In this document: in pieces, positions 1 to 8,143 of the stretch
Position numbering within the stretch: the stretch's first letter is position 1
How the letters are laid out: each line of letters opens with the position of its first letter
From: Candidatus Latescibacterota bacterium
GTDB taxonomy: Bacteria; Latescibacterota; UBA2968
Assembly: GCA_022823725.1 (NCBI GenBank)
Contig: JAJEHL010000004.1
Coordinates: forward strand, 1 to 64,000
Direction: 5' to 3'
DNA length: 64,000 nucleotides
Made by a program: the position numbers and the translations under genes
Notes under the pieces: model-generated
Told to the model about the DNA's origin: nothing
The model's input: only the letters and a program-made list of their open reading frames with translations
The model's database searches: none

Positions 1-453
1 TCCTGCAAGGGGCCTGTGCTGGACAATCCGAAGACAGCCTATTTTGCCCAATCGCAAGCCCTTATTGTCCAGTCGGCAACCGTTGGAAAACTGCGGATAC
101 GTGATAGAATCATAGCGATTTTGACCTTTGTATCTGGGAAAGCCTGCTTTCTCGCCGGTCTTTGCTTTCTCTTTGAGACGGCGGAAGAACGCTTTGAACG
201 CCAAATCAACACGTACCGCGACTTGTTGTAGGACTTGACTATAGACCTGGACAAATCCATTGTGTTGGTGTTTCAGCACCGGCAACATCTTTTGCTGGTC
301 ATAGCAGGACAAGGACGCCTTGCTATTCTTATAGGCTTGTACCCTGGATGCCACAAGTTGGTTGTATAGCAAGCGACATTCTTCAATATGCATCAGCAAG
401 ATTTTCTCTTGCTTTCCCGTTGGCCTCAGCCTGTATTTGAATGACTTAACCAT
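1..453 (-). CDS. tnpB: IS200/IS605-family TnpB (OrfB), N-terminal part, cut by window edge
   Basis: The minus-strand frame from the ATG at 451-453 stays open for 151 codons to the window edge, so the C-terminal RuvC-like nuclease and zinc-finger parts are missing here. The N-terminus MVKSFKYRLRPTGKQEKIL, followed by CRLLYN, AFFRR and GFPRYKG, is the characteristic start of TnpB/OrfB proteins, the RNA-guided nucleases of IS200/IS605 transposons. No TnpA is visible on this side. The AT-rich stretch 454-480 upstream would hold its promoter. TnpB is clear; the exact IS family is not. Confidence 0.88.
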   Translation of the reverse strand, partial: MVKSFKYRLRPTGKQEKILLMHIEECRLLYNQLVASRVQAYKNSKASLSCYDQQKMLPVLKHQHNGFVQVYSQVLQQVAVRVDLAFKAFFRRLKEKAKTGEKAGFPRYKGQNRYDSITYPQFSNGCRLDNKGLRLGKIGCLRIVQHRPLAG

Positions 454-604
454 ATATAAAATATACATTTATATAAACTTTTTGTCAAGCGAAAGTAGCC
501 CGTCTTTGGCGACAAGGTAACGTCCATATACGCTAAAGCTACAAAAGGAAGCCCTTTCGCCATGCGACCCAACGCTGAAGCTGTTGGGCTTTACGGGCTA
601 TTAG
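454..604 (-). mobile_element. Candidate left end of the IS200/IS605-type element
   Basis: Between the tnpB start and the stop of the next gene lies a 150-base spacer. Near its outer end it carries a hairpin (568-588: CCCAAC, 9-base loop, GTTGGG), as expected of the subterminal hairpins recognised by Y1 transposases. On the minus strand the tetranucleotide TTAC (605-608) abuts it, matching the TTAC-type target of IS605/IS608 relatives. The boundary is inferred, not proven. Confidence 0.45.
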
Positions 605-942
605 GTAATCAGCCTTGGATTGCGCCACAGGCTGTAGAGGCTCTGCACGGGTTGTGTGCCTTTCTCCTCACATTCTGCGAGATTTGCCAGTTCGGTTTGA
701 AAATCTATCGTCAATTCTTTGTTGGCTTCGTTTAGATTTCGGTTGAGCCACATCTGATCAAATAGCTGGCGATCTTTGCCTGAAAAATCTGTTTTTGCAC
801 CTGCTTCAAAGGCTTTTTGAATGCGTTGTGGGCGCGTTTCCAATTCTTCTGCCATTAATTCGGTGATACGCTTTTCGACGGATGAATCACCAAATTCCAT
901 AAGGGATCGAAACCAGTTGTTTTTAGCATCTGCTTCGGGCAT
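601..942 (-). CDS. Small hypothetical protein, probably truncated by the IS element
   Basis: A 113-residue, charged, apparently helical protein starting MPEADAKNNW. I do not recognise the family. The start at 942 is chosen because it lies one base after the stop of the lyase gene (944-946), so the two are probably one operon. Its stop codon (601-603) falls inside the candidate IS left end, and the last residues RLIT are encoded by the TTAC target region. The native C-terminus may therefore have been lost on insertion. Function unknown. Confidence 0.55.
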   Translation of the reverse strand: MPEADAKNNWFRSLMEFGDSSVEKRITELMAEELETRPQRIQKAFEAGAKTDFSGKDRQLFDQMWLNRNLNEANKELTIDFQTELANLAECEEKGTQPVQSLYSLWRNPRLIT

Positions 943-943
943 A

Positions 944-2875
944 TTATCTTTCTTCCTCCATTTCCAGTTGCAAATAATCGTACATAACACCAAAGTGAGG
1001 ATAGTTCTGTCGTTGTCCGCGATGTTGTTTCCGTGGGAGGAGATCGAGCGTCAACACATTTTCTCCTGTGTGCAACAGCGACGCATCAAACGCAATAAAG
1101 TGCTCACTGAAGTGCCCGTAGATGCCACTGCGAGGAAGCGCGCTGTCGTTCTCCAAATCGGTAATCTCGTCCAGAGATTTGCCATTGAGGCCGATGGCGA
1201 TTCCCCCATCGCGATTCACCGACGCCAGGGCGATTGTGAGGATCGCACGTCCGGACATTGGCTTATCACCGTATTGAAATCGGACCTTCCAGGTAGGCAG
1301 TCGCCAGTTGCCCTCTCCAGTCCGATCAGCAGGCTGTATGCGGGGTTGCCATCCGCCTTGCTCTTCCCAAATTGCCATATGTGCATAATTCCAGTCGCTT
1401 CGCTCTTTACTCTTGCCGATCGCGAAATCGACGTCATGGGGAAAATCCTTCTGGTAATTGAACCACAGTCCCCAGTGACGATGGTCATCTCCGCGTCGAA
1501 ATTCAGCAGCGGTTCGGTCTGGTTTTCCGACACGCCAGAGCAACTTGCCGAAAGAACGGGGTGACCACTGCAAGCTGCCGAGTTTGACTTCGCCGGTTGT
1601 GTTGATCGTGACGTTATCTTTTCTAAACTCACCAATCATGTCGGGTGCAAATGCGTAAAGCGTATATTTACCTTTTCGAACAGCCGGTATTGCAAAGGAA
1701 CCATCATCCGCCATCCTGGCGCGGTAGATGTAGTTCTCTGCGCCTTGCTGCTGCCAGTCCAGCCCTCGATCTTCCCGGGGCCGCGCCAGAACGACCCATC
1801 CATTGCTGTGGTGTGTCAGACCCGTATCTTTGAATTGTCCCGTAACCGCAGCCCTGTCAATCGGGTATGCCGGATGTTCCAGCCAACTGTAGGGCCAGTG
1901 CTTTCGATGTTTTTCACCCTCGCGCTTTGCATCATCCCACAAATGCTGGGCATCTTCCCCTTTGTTCATATAAACAAAAACCGGCCCGAAGATCTTCTCC
2001 CATTTACCGCTGACGTAATCCCCTCTGCTGCCGTAGTGGTGAGAATAAAGCAGCTTCAGTATGATCGGTCCCCGATCAGTCGCATGGCTGGTATTGTGTT
2101 GCTTTGTCGGACCGCCGCAGAGGTATTCATTGCTCGGCGTAACCATCCACACGCCCTGCTTCCCATTGTGCAAACCGTGTACAAGAGCCTCCTCAGTTGG
2201 GGATGACCAGTTATACTTTGTATCCACTTCTCCCGATTGAAGCGCATGTGTGGCATCCATCACCATGCCCTTTGCGCTGGATATTGCCTTGCTATCCGGA
2301 ATCACGCCAGAGAGCTTGTCATTGACCCTGATATTCACCATCGAATCATTTAAGCGCATCCCAAAACGAAGCTGTGTCAGTACGGCGTCGCCCGTATCTT
2401 CGGGTTTGCTGGCCACGACATAGTAATAGAATCCCGAATCACCTGCTCTCAAGACATAATGGCGTTCCATCTTGAACGGGAAACCTTTGGGTTGTTTGGG
2501 GGTGAATGAAATATCGACCATTTCCGGGTTATTGACGTGGACGTTAAACTCGGGGTTTTGGTCGCGCAAAAATTTTGCCCTTGCACTCGACTCTTTACCT
2601 GCCATATAATTTGTGTCCGAATCATCGACATAACTGGCCAGGATGGTGAAATATCCAAATTGCCTGGGAGATAGGAGAGCGTCCCCCTGATGCGCCAGCG
2701 AGATAATCCGTCCAGACGACTTTTGGATCGTCATCGAGACGGAACGGTTCTCGAGGATGATTCTATTGCCAGATTCAACAAGCATCGAAACCTCGGCGAA
2801 AATCGGCGTGCTGATCATGCACTGGATAGATAAAAGCAGAATGGTGAGTCTGCCAAACCCAATTTTTTTTAACAT
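944..2875 (-). CDS. Secreted rhamnogalacturonan endolyase, PL4 family
   Basis: A predicted exported enzyme of 643 residues that would cleave the rhamnogalacturonan I backbone of pectin by beta-elimination. The start at MLKKIGFGRL (2875) gives a normal signal peptide ending near STPIFA. Order of parts: an N-terminal beta-sandwich catalytic region (to about 330), then the FnIII-like second domain (GSFAIPAVRKGKYTLYAF), then a C-terminal carbohydrate-binding-like jelly roll (FRRGDDHRHWGLW onward). This three-domain order and length are those of PL4. It faces a divergent sulfatase across 112 bases. PL4 membership is fairly sure; the precise substrate is inferred. Confidence 0.82.
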   Translation of the reverse strand: MLKKIGFGRLTILLLSIQCMISTPIFAEVSMLVESGNRIILENRSVSMTIQKSSGRIISLAHQGDALLSPRQFGYFTILASYVDDSDTNYMAGKESSARAKFLRDQNPEFNVHVNNPEMVDISFTPKQPKGFPFKMERHYVLRAGDSGFYYYVVASKPEDTGDAVLTQLRFGMRLNDSMVNIRVNDKLSGVIPDSKAISSAKGMVMDATHALQSGEVDTKYNWSSPTEEALVHGLHNGKQGVWMVTPSNEYLCGGPTKQHNTSHATDRGPIILKLLYSHHYGSRGDYVSGKWEKIFGPVFVYMNKGEDAQHLWDDAKREGEKHRKHWPYSWLEHPAYPIDRAAVTGQFKDTGLTHHSNGWVVLARPREDRGLDWQQQGAENYIYRARMADDGSFAIPAVRKGKYTLYAFAPDMIGEFRKDNVTINTTGEVKLGSLQWSPRSFGKLLWRVGKPDRTAAEFRRGDDHRHWGLWFNYQKDFPHDVDFAIGKSKERSDWNYAHMAIWEEQGGWQPRIQPADRTGEGNWRLPTWKVRFQYGDKPMSGRAILTIALASVNRDGGIAIGLNGKSLDEITDLENDSALPRSGIYGHFSEHFIAFDASLLHTGENVLTLDLLPRKQHRGQRQNYPHFGVMYDYLQLEMEEER

Positions 2876-2987
2876 TTTGTGTCTTGCTCTGAGGCGCTGC
2901 ATAACGAAATGTCTTGATTGAGGTTCATTTTTGTACTTACTATTACGCAGTAGTTCCACTCAACTCGAAACAATAGGAAGAATATAT

Positions 2988-4403
2988 ATGGCACAGGCAC
3001 AAGGACGACCACACATACTCATTCTCACGACGGACCAGCTACGGGCGGATTCCATGGGCTGCGCCGGTCACCCGCGGGTCAAAACGCCAGTCATCGACTC
3101 GCTTGCCAACGAGGGCATGCGGTTCAGCAATTGCCACACCGTGTCGCCGGTCTGCCAGCCAGCGCGCGTGTCGTTCGTCACTGGTACCTACCCTCACAAC
3201 CACGGCATCTGGTACAACCGCGGCGAACTGCCGATCAACTACCCGACGCTGTTCTCCCAATTGCGGGACGCTGGATACCACACAGCAACCATGGGCAAGT
3301 CGCATCTCTGGAGCCACAAGGAGGTGTCTCATTTGCGCGAAGGCGAGCCGTATCTGCAAGCGCTCGGTTTTGACGTCATCGACGAACTCGGGGGACCGCG
3401 GGGGAGTCTCAACTCCGGTTCGTATTTCACCGACTATCTGCGCCAGAAGGGTTTGTACGAACTTTTTGTCAGCGACACGCGCGAACGGGTTCGCGACCCA
3501 AAGATCGTCAGACCGGCGGCGTTTGAAGAGGACGATCACATGGACGGGTACGTGGGCAGGCGTTCGGTCGAGTTCGTCGATTCTGCGCCCGAGGACCGTC
3601 CGACCTGTCTGTTCGTCAACTTTCCCGGACCACATGACCCGTGGGACGCGCCAGGGAAGTACGCCACCATGTATGATCCGTCCGATTCGCCGCCCGCCAT
3701 CGGCGTGCCACCACGCCCCGCCACGCTCCCCGACGAAGTCGCTCAGAAGGAGGATTTCAAGACGGAGCCTGGCTTGACCGCCGAAATCGCCGCTGCGATC
3801 CGTGCAAACTACGATGGCAAGATCACATTCGTCGATCACTGGTGCGGTGAGATCCTTGCGGCGTATGAACGACGCGGCTGGCTCGATGATCTCTGCGTCG
3901 TGTTCTGGTCCGATCACGGCGAAATGACCGGCGATCACGGCAGGGTGTTCAAACGCACCTTTCACGAATCTGCGTTGCGGGTCCCCCTGATCCTGCGCTG
4001 GCCCGGACGGATACCATCCGGTACCGTCTGCGACGCACTGGTGGAAACCATCGATGTCGGCCCTGCCTTGCTGGACGCTCTGGGGCTCGACCAGTTGCAG
4101 ATGTCCCTTGGGCAGTCGTTGGGGCATCTGCTCGCGGAACCGACCGCACACCACCGCACCGAGGTGCTGTCAGAGATTTACTACGGTGGTTCGCGCAATA
4201 CGATGGTGAAAAACGAACGCTACAAGTACGCCATGGATCAGCACGGCATGGGGTACATGCTGTACGACATGCAGCAGGACCCGGATGAGCAGCACAATCT
4301 GATTGGCGATCCCGAGCATCGGGATACGGAGAACGAGATGCGGGACACGCTGCTTCGCCGCCTCGCGGCCAGCGCGTTTGTCATGGACAGCGTGAACCTG
4401 TGA
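2988..4403 (+). CDS. Type I sulfatase (formylglycine-dependent)
   Basis: A 471-residue sulfatase hydrolysing a sulfate ester, probably on a glycan. The signature CQPAR at residues 56-60 supplies the cysteine converted to formylglycine. The N-terminal metal site (TTDQLRADS) and the later FWSDHGEMTGDHG motif are intact. The start MAQAQGRPHI at 2988 is chosen over an upstream in-frame ATG because homology begins at once after it. No signal peptide is evident, so it may act in the cytoplasm. The gene looks clearly richer in G+C than most neighbours, which suggests separate acquisition. It converges with the next gene, with 8 bases between them. Confidence 0.9.
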   Translation: MAQAQGRPHILILTTDQLRADSMGCAGHPRVKTPVIDSLANEGMRFSNCHTVSPVCQPARVSFVTGTYPHNHGIWYNRGELPINYPTLFSQLRDAGYHTATMGKSHLWSHKEVSHLREGEPYLQALGFDVIDELGGPRGSLNSGSYFTDYLRQKGLYELFVSDTRERVRDPKIVRPAAFEEDDHMDGYVGRRSVEFVDSAPEDRPTCLFVNFPGPHDPWDAPGKYATMYDPSDSPPAIGVPPRPATLPDEVAQKEDFKTEPGLTAEIAAAIRANYDGKITFVDHWCGEILAAYERRGWLDDLCVVFWSDHGEMTGDHGRVFKRTFHESALRVPLILRWPGRIPSGTVCDALVETIDVGPALLDALGLDQLQMSLGQSLGHLLAEPTAHHRTEVLSEIYYGGSRNTMVKNERYKYAMDQHGMGYMLYDMQQDPDEQHNLIGDPEHRDTENEMRDTLLRRLAASAFVMDSVNL

Positions 4404-4411
4404 AAACAGCC

Positions 4412-5338
4412 TCACATCGCAACGACTCTCTGATCAGAAGCACGCGTTTCGCTATCTTCATTCCCAAAAGCAGCGTTCTTTTCGTCATAATACCTGTTGT
4501 ATCGTATGTTATTCCCTCCGCTTACCCACACGGCGCGAAACAGTGTTTGCCGTTTTGGCGGCATTGTAGCAATCACTTCTTTGGGTACGCTGCGACCTCC
4601 CCATCTGCTATTTACGGCATTGTAGAGGTGAAATAAGCTCAACCGCTGGCGATTTTCATTTGTCCACCGAGTACCGGTGTGGCATAGTGCTTCTGTGAAG
4701 ATCAGCGCAGAACCCGCAGGGCACGTATATGTGTCCCAAATTTCGCTCTCGCGGTTGCTCAATGAGTCAGGTCGTTGAAATGCTGCCTTGTGGCTGCCAG
4801 AAGCCAGCATGGTGCCCCCGTCACCCGGCTTGATCTCATTTAATTCCCAAACCACGCGTGTCAATCCCGAATGCACCTTGCCTGGAAGCATCTGGTAGAT
4901 GTGTGAATTTCCAATAAGATTGAAATAGCCGCTGCCACCGTGAGGCTTGAATTGATCGTATCCCGCCTCGCGATAGTCCGTGCGTGTGCGCTCAAATGTA
5001 AATCCATAACAGTCCTCGGTTGCCAACTGCTGGCTTGAAACAATCTCATTCAAAATCCCGACAATCACGGGATGATCCAGCAGTGCTTGAGATGGCCCTC
5101 CCACCGGATTTCGTTCTTCTGGCGGAAGCGACTCAGGCTCCTTAACGAGCTTCATCTGGTGTTCGTGGATCTCTGCCAACTGATCGCCCTCAACCAATCC
5201 CGGCAGGCAAATCCAGCCCTTCATATCAAACAGGTACTTGTGCTCTTCGGCCATGGGAACGACCGGGAGTCCATCGGCATTGGTGGTCGGTAACATTTTG
5301 CCCACGTCAGATTCCAGGTTTGGACGTCCTCGATTCAT
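4412..5338 (-). CDS. Phytanoyl-CoA dioxygenase (PhyH) family protein
   Basis: A 308-residue member of the Fe(II)/2-oxoglutarate oxygenase PhyH family. The start MNRGRPNLES at 5338 has an AAAGGAG ribosome site. A probable distal metal histidine (ALCHTGTRW) and a following arginine (NRQRLSLFH) are visible. The proximal site reads FKPHGGSGYF, where the usual His-x-Asp acid is replaced by glycine, so either iron binding differs or the alignment of this site is shifted. Substrate unknown. Such oxygenases often sit beside sulfatases and sugar dehydrogenases in this kind of genome. Confidence 0.75.
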   Translation of the reverse strand: MNRGRPNLESDVGKMLPTTNADGLPVVPMAEEHKYLFDMKGWICLPGLVEGDQLAEIHEHQMKLVKEPESLPPEERNPVGGPSQALLDHPVIVGILNEIVSSQQLATEDCYGFTFERTRTDYREAGYDQFKPHGGSGYFNLIGNSHIYQMLPGKVHSGLTRVVWELNEIKPGDGGTMLASGSHKAAFQRPDSLSNRESEIWDTYTCPAGSALIFTEALCHTGTRWTNENRQRLSLFHLYNAVNSRWGGRSVPKEVIATMPPKRQTLFRAVWVSGGNNIRYNRYYDEKNAAFGNEDSETRASDQRVVAM

Positions 5339-5462
5339 TGCGTCTAACTCCTTTCTGTCATTGCGGTTCTCCTTCAGGTTGTTGGGATAAGGCATGTTAA
5401 TACCACAATCGCTTGCTGGCAATTCAATTTGTTGCGTGTTCTGAGCCTGAAAAAGCGAGGGG

Positions 5463-5491
5463 TTGACATTTTCTTTGCTTCTGCATTTAAG
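5463..5491 (+). promoter_or_regulatory. Candidate sigma-70 promoter for the aldehyde dehydrogenase gene
   Basis: TTGACA (5463-5468), a 17-base spacer and TTTAAG (5486-5491) lie 61 bases before the GTG start of the downstream gene. The -35 is perfect and the -10 matches 4 of 6. Confidence 0.45.
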
Positions 5492-5552
5492 AAATATATC
5501 TTGGATCTATAAAAAGTGATGATGTTCGATAAAGACACTGGAGGAAGATGAA

Positions 5553-6941
5553 GTGAATAAAAAAAGAAGTGATTTATTGATCAACGGGCAAATGTGCCCT
5601 CCTTCAACGGGACAGTATTATTCCCTGTATAGTCCTGTAGATGGCGAATTGGTCGCCGAAGCCGCAGATGCCAGTCAGGCCGATGTGGATCGGGCCGCTG
5701 CTGCTGCGCGTGAAGCGTTCTATTCAGAATGGAAATTTTATGGCGTGGAGCAAAAGCGCGCTTTATTTGCTAAACTAAAAGAGGTGCTCCACGCCATGGC
5801 CGAAGAACTGGCGGCAGCCAAAGTTCAGCCTCAGGGTGGGGTGGGCATCCCGCCACTGGTTGAGCGCATCATCGATTACTACGCGGCGAAACTCGACGAC
5901 GGGGTCGGCACACTGATTGAGCACAACGACCAGCGCACCAATTATCTTTGCAAAGAACCGCTTGGTGTTGTTGCTATTTTTGCCCCCCTTAATGGACCGA
6001 TGCTGGGCACTATTTTATCTGCTGTACCGGCGCTGGTAGCCGGCAATACGGTCGTGCTTAAAGCACCGGATCAGGAAGCACCGCAGGCGGTTATGACCAT
6101 GCGGGCATTCCACGAAGCTGGTTTCCCTGCCGGTGTGGTCAATGCGCTCAGTGGCAAAGGTCCCGAAGTGGGGCAGGCACTCGTCGCACATCCTGCGACA
6201 CGTCTGATCAGTTTTACGGGCAGCACTGCGACTGGCAAGAAGATCATGGCTTCCGCTGCCGCAGATCTCAAACGCGTGCAACTCAATCTGGGCAACAAAA
6301 CAGCGCAGATTATCTTTCCAGACGCAGATCTGGATATGGCCGCAGCGGCGGCTGTGGGATCGGCCTTTCCCGGTCAGGCGTGCTCGGCGATAAGCCGGGT
6401 ATTGCTGCACAAATCCATACGCGACGAATTTATCGCACTGCTAAAAGAGAAGGCACAAAGTGCAGGACCCTGCCTGTTGGTTGACAAGGCGGCGGTAGAG
6501 CGCGTGGCGCGCTATGTCGAAATGGGAAAAGAACGCGGCTCATTGCTGTTTGGTGGCACTCGTCCATCGGGAGACGCGTACGCAAAAGGCTGCTATTTTG
6601 AACCTACTGCTTTTGCCTTTGAAGATCAGTCCAGCCCGGTTTGCCGCGACGAAATTTTTGGTCCCGTTGTATCTGTGCTGACTTTTGATCGCGACGACGA
6701 AGCACTATCACTGGCCAACGACACGGACTACGGACTGATCTCTTCGGTCTGGACCCGGGATTCCGAGCGCCAGCGCTATTTTATCGGACGATTGGAAATG
6801 GGAATTGTGACCATCAACAGTGCCAGCATGCTGAGCCATCGCACACCCTGGGGAGGGTTTAAACAAAGCGGCATTGGCCGTCGCTATGGGGAGATGGGTC
6901 TGGAACCCTTTTTCGAATACAAAACTGTGTGGATTACCTGA
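5553..6941 (+). CDS. NAD(P)-dependent aldehyde dehydrogenase homologue lacking the general-base glutamate
   Basis: A 462-residue ALDH-superfamily protein. It starts at GTG (5553), because the nearby ATG at 5548 meets a stop at once; GGAGG at 5541-5545 is the ribosome site. The nucleophile is present (PGQACSAISR, Cys277), as is the cofactor lysine (VVLKAPD, Lys170) and FTGSTATGK. The usual LELGGK motif reads LNLGNK: the catalytic glutamate is Asn245 and the second glycine is Asn248. The enzyme may therefore be a poor dehydrogenase or do different chemistry such as thioester or esterase turnover. The physiological aldehyde is unknown. It stands alone, converging with the sialidase operon. Confidence 0.85.
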   Translation: MNKKRSDLLINGQMCPPSTGQYYSLYSPVDGELVAEAADASQADVDRAAAAAREAFYSEWKFYGVEQKRALFAKLKEVLHAMAEELAAAKVQPQGGVGIPPLVERIIDYYAAKLDDGVGTLIEHNDQRTNYLCKEPLGVVAIFAPLNGPMLGTILSAVPALVAGNTVVLKAPDQEAPQAVMTMRAFHEAGFPAGVVNALSGKGPEVGQALVAHPATRLISFTGSTATGKKIMASAAADLKRVQLNLGNKTAQIIFPDADLDMAAAAAVGSAFPGQACSAISRVLLHKSIRDEFIALLKEKAQSAGPCLLVDKAAVERVARYVEMGKERGSLLFGGTRPSGDAYAKGCYFEPTAFAFEDQSSPVCRDEIFGPVVSVLTFDRDDEALSLANDTDYGLISSVWTRDSERQRYFIGRLEMGIVTINSASMLSHRTPWGGFKQSGIGRRYGEMGLEPFFEYKTVWIT

Positions 6942-7004
6942 ATATTCAAAACGGAGCGTGATCCGCTTCAGAGAGTTCAGCGCAACGGGAGGATGATGTT
7001 CATT

Positions 7005-8123
7005 CTATGGCGTATCGACCCACCAGTGAAGGAGGTTGGTCAGGCTCAGTTCATACGCGTGCGATGATTGTATCAGCAGGCGGTTTTGCCTATTGGGATT
7101 GTGTGAACCAACCGCGATGCTGTTCGAATATGCGCCTGTCCCCGCCTCGCGCATCCTTAAAATGGTGCCGTCATCCCAGTTAAGACCATCTTTTGAAGAA
7201 TACAGAACAAAGTGGCCTTTGTCCTTCTTCTCGCCCTGCATATGTCCACTGCGTCCGTGCATGAAATAACTGCCGTTTAGCACGGCCATCTGTGGATTCC
7301 GGATCTTCTTTTTAAAGTGTGCGATCTTCGGTTCGGACCAGGTGAGACCATCGTTGTCGCTTATCACATAGTCCATCGTGTCCTCAGCGTTCTTGTTGTA
7401 TATGTATGTAATGATGCTTCCCGAAGCGAGCTTCCCCATAGTGCCATACGATTTCCCGGTGGTGTCGAAGGGAAGCTCACTGCGCAGCTCGAATGTCCGA
7501 CCGCTGTCTTTGCTCACGTACAACTGATACACGTGTTCGTCCTTGTTGCCCAGGAAGTTGATCTCATTGTCGTTCCTGAAGTGAAGCGCGAGTATCTCTC
7601 CGTTGTAATACCGCGCATCGTAGAGCCTTCCCCGGTTGTCGCACAGTTCATACGGCTCACTCCAGGTGTGTCCTCCATCTTCACTGATGATATAGGTCGG
7701 GATCTGAAAACGTCTCCAAATGGCATCGTTTGTGATGTTACACACGAGGAAGAAGAGGACGATGTCGCCGTTGTCTGTCAGAACTGCTTTCTCGCCGAAG
7801 GCAGAAAATTTCTCGGTGTTGGGTCCACCTTCTTGCCCCTCGTCGAACAGGTTTTTTGAATAGTCGAGCACGATTGGCTCGCTCCAGGTTTCGCCGTAGT
7901 CGGTAGAACGCTTGTATTCCATCCATCCCACGGCCGAGTGACCTTTGTTGTCTTCGTTGCAGTTGGGATAAAAGGCGAGGATCTTCCCGTCTTCATACTC
8001 GACGAGTGCGTGTCCAAGATTTCCACCTCTTTTTGCCGGGGAGTGATCGACGAAGAGAATCCCATCGTTCGGTGGATTTTTTGGGGAGATCTCATAATCT
8101 GCTTTGTTTGAGTTCACGTCCAT
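7005..8123 (-). CDS. Sialidase-fold BNR/Asp-box exo-glycosidase-like protein
   Basis: A 372-residue six-bladed propeller protein of the sialidase superfamily. The start MDVNSNKADY (8123) is chosen because upstream in-frame sequence overlaps the preceding gene. Asp-box repeats (S-x-D-x-G-x-T-W) are plain: STDYGETWSEP, SEDGGHTWSEP, SKDSGRTF, SDNDGLTWSEP and SSKDGLNW. No signal peptide is seen. It is the last gene of a three-gene operon, 20 bases after the sulfatase-like gene. The fold is sure; whether it releases sialic acid or another sugar is not, and many homologues in polysaccharide loci have other or unknown activities. Confidence 0.85.
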   Translation of the reverse strand: MDVNSNKADYEISPKNPPNDGILFVDHSPAKRGGNLGHALVEYEDGKILAFYPNCNEDNKGHSAVGWMEYKRSTDYGETWSEPIVLDYSKNLFDEGQEGGPNTEKFSAFGEKAVLTDNGDIVLFFLVCNITNDAIWRRFQIPTYIISEDGGHTWSEPYELCDNRGRLYDARYYNGEILALHFRNDNEINFLGNKDEHVYQLYVSKDSGRTFELRSELPFDTTGKSYGTMGKLASGSIITYIYNKNAEDTMDYVISDNDGLTWSEPKIAHFKKKIRNPQMAVLNGSYFMHGRSGHMQGEKKDKGHFVLYSSKDGLNWDDGTILRMREAGTGAYSNSIAVGSHNPNRQNRLLIQSSHAYELSLTNLLHWWVDTP

Positions 8124-8143
8124 AAGTGTCTCTCTGGGTGAAT

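Noticed and set aside
3039..4154. A 371-codon antisense frame across the sulfatase gene
   Set aside because: It is a by-product of high G+C codon use in the true gene; it is arginine-rich and has no recognisable domain.
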